From Pseudomonas fragi (GTDB lineage Bacteria > Pseudomonadota > Gammaproteobacteria > Pseudomonadales > Pseudomonadaceae), in NCBI RefSeq assembly GCF_002269505.1, contig NZ_NQKQ01000005.1:62001-126000 (forward strand): 64,000 nt of DNA, read 5' to 3'. The first letter of the stretch is position 1. Each line of letters starts with the position of its first letter. The notes under the pieces were generated by a model. It ran no database searches, was not told the DNA's origin, and saw only the letters and a program-made list of their open reading frames with translations. The translations under genes and the position numbers were made by a program. Shown piece after piece: positions 1 to 8,929 of this stretch.

Positions 1-1276
1 GGCGCAATACACTGAACAACAACCCGCTCGCCAGCAGGTAACCGCCGGAACAGATCACCAGTGACCAGCGCAAGGCATTGACGCCCATTAGCGGGGTCAG
101 GTGATCACTCAGTACACCTACGGCCAATGGCCCGAAACCCGCACCGATGGCCATGATCCCGAAGTTGTAGAGGGCGATCATGGTTGCGCGGCGCTCAGGT
201 ACTACCAGTTGGGCAATGGCGGTGTAGCTCGGCGCCATCCACCACATGCCGAACACCGACATGCCGAACATAAATACCGTGGCCTGTGGCACTTGCAACG
301 CGCCTAGCGCCCAGGGATGGCCGGCAGGATAAAGGGCGAACGCTATCGACATCGGCAACGCCAGCAATGCGCCGACAATAGGCACACCCAATTGCCAGCG
401 GCTGTCGCGCCGGGCCAGATGGGCACTCAACCAGCCGCTGGACAGCGAGCCGATAATGGCCCCCGGCCCGGCCGCAAGGCCCATGATGATGCCCGCGTCC
501 TTGAGCGTAAGGCCGTGGCTGCGCACCAGAAACGCCGTGCTCCAGATGCTGAACGCATAACTGGCAAACGCCAGCAGCGCGCCGGCCAGGGCAATGCGCA
601 CAAAGGTTTTCGACTCCCAGGCCACGCGCATCACTTGCATCACGCTTTCGTTGGGCACGGCAGGGCGCGCCTCGCGGGCTTTCTCCCACAGGCCGCGCAA
701 GGGCTCGGCAGCCGTAAACCGCAGTAACACAGCGGCTGCAATGCCCGGCAGTGCCATCCAGATAAACGCTTCGCGCCAGCCGTGGTAGTAGGCGATATAG
801 GCGCCCAGGCTCATGCCCAGCAGTGCGCCGATAGGGGCTCCGAGCATAAATACACTGATGGCCTTGGAGCGCTGATGGGGCGGGTAGAGGTCGGCAATCA
901 TCGACATCGAAGCCGCACCGCTGCCGGACTCGCCCACCGCCACACCGATACGCGCCAGGGCCAGGGTCCAGAAGTTGCTGGCAAAGCCGCAAAGCATGGC
1001 CATCACACTCCAGAACGCGCAGCACCAGCCAATCAGGTTGCGTCTATGCCCTCGGTCGGCAAAGCGCCCCAGCGGGATTGCAAACAGGCAGTAGACCAGG
1101 GCAAATGCCAGCCCCGTGAGCAGGCCGATCTGGGTGTCGGAGACGTGAAACTCGGCCTTGATCGGTTCAATCACAACGCCCATGACTTGACGGTCGATCA
1201 GGCTGACCGCCGAAATCAGGAACAACACAAACAAGGTGTAATGACGGCGAAATCCGGAGATTTGGGTATTCATCAT
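1..1276 (-). CDS. MFS transporter, spinster-like (3' end beyond window)
   Basis: Inner-membrane secondary carrier. The protein starts MMNTQISGFRRHYTLFVLFL and has a first helix followed by the family motif LIDRQVMGVVIEPIKAEF. The loop GRFADRGHRRN between helices 2 and 3 is the MFS A-motif. Repeated hydrophobic segments continue to the window edge without a stop, so the C-terminus is missing. ATGs at 1276 and 1273 are both possible. It lies 37 bases downstream of the amidase gene on the same strand, with an OprB-type porin further upstream, so it probably imports the amidase substrate or exports its product. The substrate cannot be told from sequence. Confidence 0.85.
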   Translation of the reverse strand, partial: MMNTQISGFRRHYTLFVLFLISAVSLIDRQVMGVVIEPIKAEFHVSDTQIGLLTGLAFALVYCLFAIPLGRFADRGHRRNLIGWCCAFWSVMAMLCGFASNFWTLALARIGVAVGESGSGAASMSMIADLYPPHQRSKAISVFMLGAPIGALLGMSLGAYIAYYHGWREAFIWMALPGIAAAVLLRFTAAEPLRGLWEKAREARPAVPNESVMQVMRVAWESKTFVRIALAGALLAFASYAFSIWSTAFLVRSHGLTLKDAGIIMGLAAGPGAIIGSLSSGWLSAHLARRDSRWQLGVPIVGALLALPMSIAFALYPAGHPWALGALQVPQATVFMFGMSVFGMWWMAPSYTAIAQLVVPERRATMIALYNFGIMAIGAGFGPLAVGVLSDHLTPLMGVNALRWSLVICSGGYLLASGLLFSVLR

Positions 1277-1313
1277 TTCAATCCCATCGAGCAGTGTTCA
1301 TCGGTTGAAGGGC

Positions 1314-2774
1314 TTACAGCGGTGCGCGTCGATCAGCCCAGGGGCAGGCCTGTTCCAGTTGCCCGGCCATTTGCAACAAGAGGTCTTCACGGCACCACCC
1401 GGCGCTGAACATCATGCCAATGGGCAGCCCGCCACGGCTGGTTCCTAGCGGCACCGACATGGACGGCTGGCCGCTGACATTGGCCAGCACGCTAAAGCCG
1501 ATGCTGCCGATAATGCCCTGAATATAGTGCTCATAATCCTGATCCAGACTGGCCTGCGCCAGCTCGGGGGTGAGCTGTGAAGTGACCGGGCTGAGCAACA
1601 GGTCGTAGTCGTCAAACAGATGCTCCATGCGGCTGCCGATCAACTCGAAACTGCGTCGGGCACGGTACAGGTTTTCGGCGCTGGCGGAAGTGGCGTTGTT
1701 TACCAGATAGCGGCTGACCGGCTCCAGTTCGTCGTCGTGCAACGGCCGGCCCAGGGCGGCTTCGCGATCACGCACGGCGGCCAGCAGCGCGGCCGCGCCC
1801 ACGGCACCGTGAGCGCCGTATACCTGCTGCGGGTCGACAGGCAGGGTCACGGGGTCGACCTGGTGTCCGAGGCCCAACAGCAAATCAACAGTAGTGTTCA
1901 AAACGCTGCGGATATCGGCGTCCAGTTCCAGGCCGGTCATGGCCTGATCGATCACGCCGATGCGCAATGAACCGGGGCTGCGGCGTACTGCCTCGCTAAA
2001 ACTTCCGGTCTGTGGTGCGAGCCAGTAGGGGCTGCCTTTTTCATGACCGTGACTGACGTCCAGCAGCAGTGCCGAGTCGCGCACGCTGCGTGAAACCACA
2101 TGGCCGCAACTGGCACCGAACCAGCCTTCGAAGGTGTCCGGACCCTGAGGGGTGCGATAGCGCGTGGGCTTGAGACCAAACAGGCCGCAATACGACGCCG
2201 GGATGCGAATCGAGCCGCCGCCGTCGGTGGCATGGGCCGCGGGTACGATGCCCGCGGCCACCGCTGCCGCTGCACCGCCGGATGAGCCGCCTGCGCTGTG
2301 GGCCAGGCTCCACGGATTGCGCGTCTGGCCCCACAATGAGGACTCGGTGGTGGTGGTCAGGCCGTACTCGGGGCTGGTGGTCTTGCCGAAAATCAGCATA
2401 CCGGCGGCCTCGTAACGTTGCACGATGGTGCTGTTGCGCGTTGCCGGCGGTGCATCGGCGAGCATCCGCGAACCGTTGGTAGTTACGGTACCCGTGAGGT
2501 AGGTGTTGAGGTCCTTGAGCAGCATCGGTACCCCGGCCAGCGCCCCCAGCAGCTCGCTACCGGCGTGGTGGCGGGCCCGCAGTATCGCGTCGGCATGTGC
2601 ATCGTGACGCATGTTCACGGCATTGATGTGCGGGTTCACCGCATCGCAGCGCGCCTGGGCGGCGCCGAGCAGCATCCGGGCGGTCAGCTCGCCGGTTTTT
2701 ACCGCGTCTGCCATTGCCGTGGCATCCAGCGCCAGATAGTCATTGGTGGACAGTTGATCACGTTCATCGCTCAT
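1314..2774 (-). CDS. Amidase-signature family hydrolase
   Basis: A 486-residue cytoplasmic amidase with the complete Ser-cisSer-Lys triad: Lys87 in LLKDL, Ser164 in AGGSSGG, and the nucleophile Ser188 in GGGSIRIPAS. The 24-residue spacing between the two serines is the family norm. Relatives include GatA, FAAH and many nitrile- or amide-degrading enzymes. No GatB or GatC neighbour exists, so a tRNA amidotransferase role is unlikely. The gene sits between an outer-membrane porin and an MFS carrier on the same strand, which points to catabolism of an imported amide. The ATG at 2774 has only a weak upstream ribosome site. Family call is firm; the substrate is unknown. Confidence 0.9.
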   Translation of the reverse strand: MSDERDQLSTNDYLALDATAMADAVKTGELTARMLLGAAQARCDAVNPHINAVNMRHDAHADAILRARHHAGSELLGALAGVPMLLKDLNTYLTGTVTTNGSRMLADAPPATRNSTIVQRYEAAGMLIFGKTTSPEYGLTTTTESSLWGQTRNPWSLAHSAGGSSGGAAAAVAAGIVPAAHATDGGGSIRIPASYCGLFGLKPTRYRTPQGPDTFEGWFGASCGHVVSRSVRDSALLLDVSHGHEKGSPYWLAPQTGSFSEAVRRSPGSLRIGVIDQAMTGLELDADIRSVLNTTVDLLLGLGHQVDPVTLPVDPQQVYGAHGAVGAAALLAAVRDREAALGRPLHDDELEPVSRYLVNNATSASAENLYRARRSFELIGSRMEHLFDDYDLLLSPVTSQLTPELAQASLDQDYEHYIQGIIGSIGFSVLANVSGQPSMSVPLGTSRGGLPIGMMFSAGWCREDLLLQMAGQLEQACPWADRRAPL

Positions 2775-2853
2775 GTTCTACGACCTCGCAAAAGCACTTT
2801 GGCCCGACAATCCAAGGCAAAGTGAAGGTTGTTCACGGGAGTTGGCTGGAGTT

Positions 2854-4152
2854 TTAAAACAGGAAGTTCAGCGACTCCTGCAGCAACAGGGCATCGGAGT
2901 GGATTGGCGTGAACACCGGGTTTTTGGTGTAGGTCAGGCCGCTGATCAAATACACGCCGGGGATCAGTCGGGCGGCATACGAAGCGGTCACCGCCAGGGT
3001 GTAGGGTGCCGCTTCCAGGCCGTAGCTCTTGGTCACGTCGCGCAAGTCCTTGCTGTAGTAGCTCTTGGTCAGGCCCACGGCGGCCATGTCGGCCGGGCGG
3101 CTGGCAAAGGGGCCGACATTGAAGGCACTGACCTGGAACGCCTTGTTGATGGCGTTGACCGAGTCCGGCGAGTAATCAAGCTTGCTGTCCAGGTACCAGC
3201 CGCGGGCATCGCCGTAGGGCTTGGTCACCTGCACGGTTTCGGCCAGGTACACGCCGTAGTTGTTGTCCGATTTCTCGCCGGTGGTGAATTCGGTGTAATG
3301 GCTGGTGTTGTACATGGCGCCTGCCCGTAGCCACATGGCGTTGGAAGTGGCCGACGGCGCCTGCTTGTAACCAAATTCATTGATCAGCATGGCGCGGGCA
3401 TCCGGGACCTTGAGACGCAGACCGCTGGGGTTGAGGTCCACATCTTTCTGAATGCCTTCGGGGCTGACGCTGCGGGTCAGGGCGGTGCTGTTGTAGAAGC
3501 GCAGGGACGGGTCGCGCACGATCACGTTGACGGTGGGCGTCGGCTCGGTGGCCGACATGCCGACCTGGAACGGCACCACGCTGCTCGGGCCCAGGGCGGC
3601 GGTTGAGGCACTGCCCCCCAGTGCCATGCCGTAGAACAGGCGCACGCCGGGGATGAAGCCATACTCCAGTTCCAGCTGGTGATTGAAAAAGGACTGGTTG
3701 ATGGCAAACACCGAGACGGTTTTAACCCGTGGGTTGGCCGGGGTGTAGGTTGAGTCCACCCAGTTGCCGGCCAGTGTCAGCTGCGCGTCATTGGCAAAAC
3801 CGATGCGGGTCAGATCGTAAGTCAGGTACAGATTGAGCGACGTGTTGTAGCTGGGGTTCTGGCCGTTATACACCTGCTTTTTCGCGTTGTTGCCCAGTAC
3901 GTCATAGGTGTAACCGTTATACGAGGTGGCGGTAAAACCGATGCCATGCTCGGCCAGCTCCTTGCGCAGCCCCCACAGGTCGGGCTTGATCCGCGCGCAA
4001 ATGGGCACGTTCTTGAAGGCCAGTTCGGCGCGGGTCAGCAGTTTTTCATACTGGGCACATTCGGGGGCAGCGGGCGTGTCGGCTGCCAGCGCAGGCTGGG
4101 TAAAAGCGAAGGCGGCAAGGCTGACGGCTAACGGATACTTTGCGTAAAACAT
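2854..4152 (-). CDS. OprB-type carbohydrate-selective outer-membrane porin
   Basis: The 432-residue protein begins with a signal peptide (hydrophobic core then ...QPALA/AD) and ends in the terminal Phe (SLNFLF) typical of outer-membrane beta-barrels. Near residues 60-85 the segment LWGLRKELAEHGIGFTATSY matches the OprB/carbohydrate-porin opening, and alternating amphipathic strands follow. It is first in a probable porin-amidase-MFS unit, 79 bases upstream of the amidase. Family members admit sugars, but several are linked to small non-sugar nutrients. Substrate unknown. Confidence 0.8.
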   Translation of the reverse strand: MFYAKYPLAVSLAAFAFTQPALAADTPAAPECAQYEKLLTRAELAFKNVPICARIKPDLWGLRKELAEHGIGFTATSYNGYTYDVLGNNAKKQVYNGQNPSYNTSLNLYLTYDLTRIGFANDAQLTLAGNWVDSTYTPANPRVKTVSVFAINQSFFNHQLELEYGFIPGVRLFYGMALGGSASTAALGPSSVVPFQVGMSATEPTPTVNVIVRDPSLRFYNSTALTRSVSPEGIQKDVDLNPSGLRLKVPDARAMLINEFGYKQAPSATSNAMWLRAGAMYNTSHYTEFTTGEKSDNNYGVYLAETVQVTKPYGDARGWYLDSKLDYSPDSVNAINKAFQVSAFNVGPFASRPADMAAVGLTKSYYSKDLRDVTKSYGLEAAPYTLAVTASYAARLIPGVYLISGLTYTKNPVFTPIHSDALLLQESLNFLF

Positions 4153-4348
4153 AGTGAGAGTTTCCCATCCTTAACATTTTGTTTTCAGGACGACGCCAAG
4201 TGCTTTGGTGGTCAGCAGTAGTACTGCATATCCGTGACCAGCGGATGGGGCCAACGGGGACTATCGATAGGGCCAGGGGCTGGCAGTGCGATTACCGGGT
4301 GGGAGGCGGGCTTGTCCGCTGCGGTTTGCCTGACGGGGCGAGGTGTCT

Positions 4349-4377
4349 GTATCGCGAGCAAGCTCGCTCCCACAGAA
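4349..4377. repeat. Single REP element
   Basis: The gap between the porin start and the downstream regulator gene (4153-4416, 264 bases) holds one copy of the short Pseudomonas REP hairpin, TATCGCGAGCAAGCTCGCTC followed by CCACAG. Its usual inverted partner is degenerate (around 4309-4340). No gene was recognised in the rest of the gap. Confidence 0.6.
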
Positions 4378-4416
4378 AGTGATGCGGGCAACAGGTTCTG
4401 TTGTGGGGCAAATGGC

Positions 4417-5928
4417 TCAGCGGCGCACAACTGCAGGTCGTTTTTCATGGGCCTTGATCACCAGCCCCAGCTCGCGAATGCCGGGTGCGATCAGTTCCTG
4501 GGCAATGGAGCCAAACCCCAGACGCAGGCAGGATCGGGACAGGGTTCCGGGCTCAAGACAGAAGGCATTGCCCGGATCAAACAGCACGCCCTTGGCCGCA
4601 CCGGCGTAGTACAAACTCTGCAGGTCATGCTCGCTCGCCAGTTTGAGCCACAGCGTGGCGCCGCCGCTGGGCATGACGAACTGGGCATCGGGTAGTACTT
4701 CACGCAATGCCGTGGCCATTGCGCCTGCTCGCAGTTGCAGTTTTTCGCGGGCCTGCTGCAGCAATCGATCGTAGTGACCTTGCTGGATAAACAGCGCAGC
4801 GGTGATCTGGTTGTTGCCCGGAATCTGACGGATCATCAGCCGTTGCAGTTGGCGCAGTTGCTCGATCACCGGCGCCGGGGCCACGATGTAGCCGATGCCC
4901 AGCCCCGGTGACAGCAGCTTGGACAAACTGCTCAGGTAGATCACCCGCTCAGCCGGATCAGTGGCCTTGAGGGCGGGCAGGGCGCGGCCGTCGTATTCGG
5001 TTTCGGGGTCGTCATCGTCCTCGAAAATCACCTGATCGTGGACTTGCGCATGGTCAAGCAATGCCTGACGTCGCCCCAGGCTCATGGTCACTCCGGTGGG
5101 GCACTGATAACCGGGGGTGCAATACAGGTAGTCGCAGGTTGCCAGTGCCGGGGAGATCTGTAAGCCGTGTTCGTCGATGGGCAGCGAGACAATTTGCGCG
5201 CCGTCGTGGGCAAAGGCATTGCGCGGATCACGAAAGCCCGGATCTTCAACGCCTACCACGCTACCGGGGTGGGCAAACAGGCGCGCCAGCAAGTAAAAAC
5301 TTTGCTGGCGGCCCAGGGTCAGCAGCACTTGATCGTGAGTGGCGGCAATGCCCCGGCGTGGCAGTACGCGGCGAATCAGTTGGTCAATCAACTGGCTGGC
5401 GCCGACGTTTTCGCCTTCCTGCCACCAGCGATCCACGGCCTTCAGCTCCAGCGCCTGACGACTGCACTGGCGCCACTGGGTGAGTGGAAACTGCTTGGGA
5501 TCGAACTGGCCGTAGATGAACGGGTAGCGCACTTCGCGCCAGGTCGGCGGACGATCCATAAACACCAGGGGCGTGGCCGGCCGGTGCATGCGGGCAGCCC
5601 AGTCAGGTGGCTGCGCAGCCTGCTCGGGCAAGGGTTGGGCCCTGCTGGTCGGGGTGATGGCTCCCGCTACAAAGAAGCCGTCACGGGGCCGTGAATCGAC
5701 ATAACCCTCGGCCACCAGACGTTCGTAGACCAGTACTGCGGTATTGCGCGAAACCCCGGTCAGCATTGCCAGATCACGGCTCGATGGCAGTCGCGTGCCG
5801 CCGGGCAAGCGCCCGTCGAGCATGGCCGTGACAAACGCGGTGCACAACTGCACTTGCAACGGCTCATCGTGCTTGCGCACTTTGGGCAGCAGCTGGCGCC
5901 ACATCAAATCATGCTGGCTGGAACGCAT
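4417..5928 (-). CDS. MocR/GntR-type PLP-dependent transcriptional regulator
   Basis: 503 residues: an N-terminal GntR winged helix (about 22-90, with LPSSRDLAMLTGVSRNTA) joined by a linker to a fold-type-I aminotransferase-like domain. The PLP-binding lysine is Lys337 in SSLSKLLSPGLGIGY. The residue that normally contacts PLP O3' as Tyr (E-D-D-Y) is Asp306 here (E-D-D-D); the DNA at about 5013-5024 reads GAG GAC GAT GAC. The start is only 14 bases below the stop of the efflux outer-membrane gene, so it is probably the last cistron of that operon. It is a paralogue of the MocR gene at 13924. Ligand and targets are unknown. Confidence 0.9.
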   Translation of the reverse strand: MRSSQHDLMWRQLLPKVRKHDEPLQVQLCTAFVTAMLDGRLPGGTRLPSSRDLAMLTGVSRNTAVLVYERLVAEGYVDSRPRDGFFVAGAITPTSRAQPLPEQAAQPPDWAARMHRPATPLVFMDRPPTWREVRYPFIYGQFDPKQFPLTQWRQCSRQALELKAVDRWWQEGENVGASQLIDQLIRRVLPRRGIAATHDQVLLTLGRQQSFYLLARLFAHPGSVVGVEDPGFRDPRNAFAHDGAQIVSLPIDEHGLQISPALATCDYLYCTPGYQCPTGVTMSLGRRQALLDHAQVHDQVIFEDDDDPETEYDGRALPALKATDPAERVIYLSSLSKLLSPGLGIGYIVAPAPVIEQLRQLQRLMIRQIPGNNQITAALFIQQGHYDRLLQQAREKLQLRAGAMATALREVLPDAQFVMPSGGATLWLKLASEHDLQSLYYAGAAKGVLFDPGNAFCLEPGTLSRSCLRLGFGSIAQELIAPGIRELGLVIKAHEKRPAVVRR

Positions 5929-5942
5929 GGCTTATCCGGGAA

Positions 5943-7337
5943 TCAGGTCGGGGAGCGCCACCCTAACCCAAGACTCTTTTGCAGGGCTATGTAGTCCTTG
6001 ATCAACTGACCGTCACTGTGAACCCGGTCCTGTTCGGCGTGGTAGCGGGTGCGTTCGGCATCCAGCCAGTCGAGCACACTGCTGGTACCGGCGCGGTAGC
6101 GTTGTTCGGTCAGGGCCGATGCGCGTACGGCGCTGGTCTCGACCCGGCCCAGGGTGGCCCGGCGCTGGCGCTCATTGCCGTAACGGGCCAGCGCTACATC
6201 GGCATCGCGCAGGGCGTTGAGCACGCTGCTGCGGTACTTGGCCAGGGCTTCGTCGCGGCCGGCTTCAGCTTGTTTGACCTGAGCCTGCACGCGGCCAAAG
6301 TCCAGCCAGTTCCATTGCAGGTACGGCACCCCCAGGGCGCTGAAATTGTCCTTGCGCAACAGGTGGCCCGGTGCGCTGGCGCTAAAGCTCAAAGAGCCGA
6401 ACAGGCTGACTTTGGGGAAGGCGGCGGCCTTGTGTTCGCCAATTTGCGCAGTGCTGGAGGCCAGTCGGCGCTCAGCGGCGCGAATATCGGGGCGCTGTTG
6501 CAGCAACTGCGCCGGGTCGCCGATATTGACGGTTGCGGGCAGTGTCGGCAGTGCGGCATCGGTACTCAGGCGGGTATCCAGGGCACCGGGTTCCAGGCCA
6601 CTGAGCAAAGCCAGTTCGTCGAGGGATTCAATCACTTCCAGCTCCAGGGCGATGGACGCGGCGCGGGTGGTTTCGACCTGGGTGGCGATGCGTTCGCGGT
6701 CCAGTTCCGAGGCTGTACCCTGGGCCAGCCGTTGTTCGGTAAAGTCCAGCAACTGGCGCTCAAGCTGCTCGGACTGGCGGGCAATGCGCAGCCGTTGTTG
6801 CTGGTCGCGCAGGCCGATATAGGCCTGGCCCACTTCGGCAGCCAGTTGCACATGGGCGTCGGCCATATCGGCCTGAACGGCATCGGCTTCGGCGCTGGCG
6901 GCTTGTACCGCACGGCGGCTGGCGCCGAAAATATCCAGCTCCCAGCTGGCATCGAAACCGCTCAGGTACAGGTGGGTGGCGTCGGTCTGGCTGTCTCCCG
7001 AGCCGGTGTACAGCGCTGCTGCCGTGGCCGAGCTTTTGGGCATCAGGTCGCTGCGTTTTTCCGCCAGTCCGGCGCGGGCCTGGCGCAATCGCGCGGCGGC
7101 GGCTTGCAGATCGGGACTGTTGCCCAGCGCGCTGTCGATCAACTGGTTGAGGGCCGGGTCATTGAGGGCGCGCCACCAATCGGCAACCTGCGGTATTTGC
7201 GCCTGTGTGCCGGCTACCTGACGGGCAAACGCCTTGCCTTGCAGGTGACTGTCGGGCGCCGCGTTGTAATCCGGGCCCAGGGTGCAGCCCACCAGCAGCA
7301 ACGGACACAACAGGCTCAAGGGTTTGAAAGCGATCAT
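5943..7337 (-). CDS. Outer-membrane efflux lipoprotein, OprM/NodT family
   Basis: TolC-like channel of a tripartite pump, 464 residues from the ATG at 7337. That start is chosen because it gives the lipoprotein signal MIAFKPLSLLCPLLLVGC with lipobox LVGC, and because AGGACA lies just upstream inside the end of the MFS gene. A longer reading frame to 7406 has no such support. Two repeated coiled-coil halves rich in Ala, Gln, Arg and Leu follow, including the LVDGALG-like and QQRPDIRAAERRL segments typical of the family. It begins 2 bases after the MFS stop and is followed 14 bases later by the MocR regulator. Confidence 0.9.
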   Translation of the reverse strand: MIAFKPLSLLCPLLLVGCTLGPDYNAAPDSHLQGKAFARQVAGTQAQIPQVADWWRALNDPALNQLIDSALGNSPDLQAAAARLRQARAGLAEKRSDLMPKSSATAAALYTGSGDSQTDATHLYLSGFDASWELDIFGASRRAVQAASAEADAVQADMADAHVQLAAEVGQAYIGLRDQQQRLRIARQSEQLERQLLDFTEQRLAQGTASELDRERIATQVETTRAASIALELEVIESLDELALLSGLEPGALDTRLSTDAALPTLPATVNIGDPAQLLQQRPDIRAAERRLASSTAQIGEHKAAAFPKVSLFGSLSFSASAPGHLLRKDNFSALGVPYLQWNWLDFGRVQAQVKQAEAGRDEALAKYRSSVLNALRDADVALARYGNERQRRATLGRVETSAVRASALTEQRYRAGTSSVLDWLDAERTRYHAEQDRVHSDGQLIKDYIALQKSLGLGWRSPT

Positions 7338-7339
7338 GG

Positions 7340-8929
7340 TCAGTGTCCTGTGCTCAAGGGCGTACCGGCAGGCGGTTTTTTCAGAAAGAGGGCGAGGGGC
7401 AGACACAGCAGCAAGGCGATGCCGAGCACGTAGAAGGTCTCGCTATAGGTCATCACTTGCGCCTGTACCTGGATCTGCCCGGCCAGTTGGCTCAAAGCCT
7501 GAAGCTGGGCATGGGCGAGGTCGCCGTGATCAGCGAAAAAACGCTGGGCGGATGCGCCAAGCTGAGTTTGCGCTTCGACCGACTGTACGCTTACGGCATC
7601 GCGCAGGGTGGCGTCATGAAAGCTGCTGCGCCGCTCGATAAACGTCCCCAGCAACGCCAGCCCCACCGAGCCGCCAAGGTTGCGGGCCATGTTGTAGATA
7701 CCCGCCGCCTCACCAGCCTCGTGGGCCGGCACGCAACTCATGGAGGCCTGATTGAGCGGCATCATCGCCATTACCTGGCCCAGGCCCAGCAGCAGCTGGG
7801 TGCGAGTGAAATTCTCGCCCACGCTGTCGGCGGTCAGCCCCATGGCCAACAGGCAACTGCTGGCCAGGCAACCGAGGCCAAGCATGACCATGATGCGGGT
7901 ATCCACGCGGCCGATCAGGCGCGGCAAAACAGGCATCATCAAAAACGCCGGTAACCCCGACATCAGCATCACCGCGCCGGATTGCTGAGCGTTGAAACCG
8001 GCGATATTGCTCAAGAACTGCGGCAGCACGAAGGCCACGCAATACAGCCCGCAACCCACCACAAAGACGATTGCAATCACGCTGGCAAAGCGCGGATTGA
8101 GCAGCAGTTTGAGACGTACAATCGGTGTCTTCGACAGCTTCTGCGCCACTAGCAACAAGGCGATGCCAGCCACCGCCAGCAGGCTCAGGCCGATGATGTG
8201 CGAGGACTCGAACCAGCGCTCGCGATTGCCTTCTTCGAGCACCACGGTCAGGGCGCTGAGGCCCACCGTCAGGCCGATAATCCCCAGCCAGTCGGCCTTG
8301 ATAAACGCCTGCCAGTCGCCCGCCGTTTTCTTCAGGCCCTGGCTGAGCATTATCAGCAACAGTGCACACACCGGGATGTTCAGAAAGAAGCACCAGCGCC
8401 AGCTGAAATTTTCGGTCAGGGTGCCACCCAGCACCGGCCCGAGCAGCGGCCCCAGCAGCACAATCAAACCGAACATCGTCATGCCGATGGGCATCTGATG
8501 GCGTGGCAGCCGGGTTGCCACCAGGACCTGCGCGGTGGGGATCATGGCACCCCCGGCAAAGCCCTGGCCGAGTCGGCCGATGATCATTTGCGGCAGGGTT
8601 TCACTGATACCGCAGAGGATCGAAAACAGACTGAACAGGATCGCGTTGCCAATCAAAAAATTGCGCAGGCCGAACACCCGGGTCAGCCAGGCGGTCAGCG
8701 GAATCATGACGATTTCGGCCATCAGGTAACCGGTGGAAATCCAGGTGCCTTCGGTGCCCGATGCGCCGATCTGGCCCTGAATCTGTGGCAGGGCCGAGTT
8801 GGTAATGGAGATGTCCAGTGTGGCCATCAAAGCCCCCAAGGCACCGGCAAACACCACGATCCAGTCGCTGGTGCTGGCATTGGCGCGGGGCGGCTGCAGC
8901 GCTGCGGATGCAGCGCCAGCACTAGCCAC
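7340..8929 (-). CDS. DHA2-family multidrug efflux MFS transporter (EmrB-like)
   Basis: 529-residue proton antiporter with 14 predicted helices. Diagnostic segments are MATLDISITNSALPQIQG in helix 1, the loop around IPLTAWLTRVFGLRN, and motif C in GLIVLLGPLLGPVLGGTL. The start is the GTG at 8929, which overlaps the hlyD stop by 8 bases; the next in-frame ATG would remove helix 1. It would work with the adjacent periplasmic adaptor and outer-membrane factor to expel drugs or other toxic compounds directly out of the cell. The substrate is unknown. Confidence 0.9.
   Translation of the reverse strand: MASAGAASAALQPPRANASTSDWIVVFAGALGALMATLDISITNSALPQIQGQIGASGTEGTWISTGYLMAEIVMIPLTAWLTRVFGLRNFLIGNAILFSLFSILCGISETLPQMIIGRLGQGFAGGAMIPTAQVLVATRLPRHQMPIGMTMFGLIVLLGPLLGPVLGGTLTENFSWRWCFFLNIPVCALLLIMLSQGLKKTAGDWQAFIKADWLGIIGLTVGLSALTVVLEEGNRERWFESSHIIGLSLLAVAGIALLLVAQKLSKTPIVRLKLLLNPRFASVIAIVFVVGCGLYCVAFVLPQFLSNIAGFNAQQSGAVMLMSGLPAFLMMPVLPRLIGRVDTRIMVMLGLGCLASSCLLAMGLTADSVGENFTRTQLLLGLGQVMAMMPLNQASMSCVPAHEAGEAAGIYNMARNLGGSVGLALLGTFIERRSSFHDATLRDAVSVQSVEAQTQLGASAQRFFADHGDLAHAQLQALSQLAGQIQVQAQVMTYSETFYVLGIALLLCLPLALFLKKPPAGTPLSTGH

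Noticed and set aside
5979..7433. A 484-codon open frame on the plus strand opposite the efflux outer-membrane gene
   Set aside because: It mirrors the real lipoprotein gene, is Gly/Gln rich without a fold signature and has no ribosome site.
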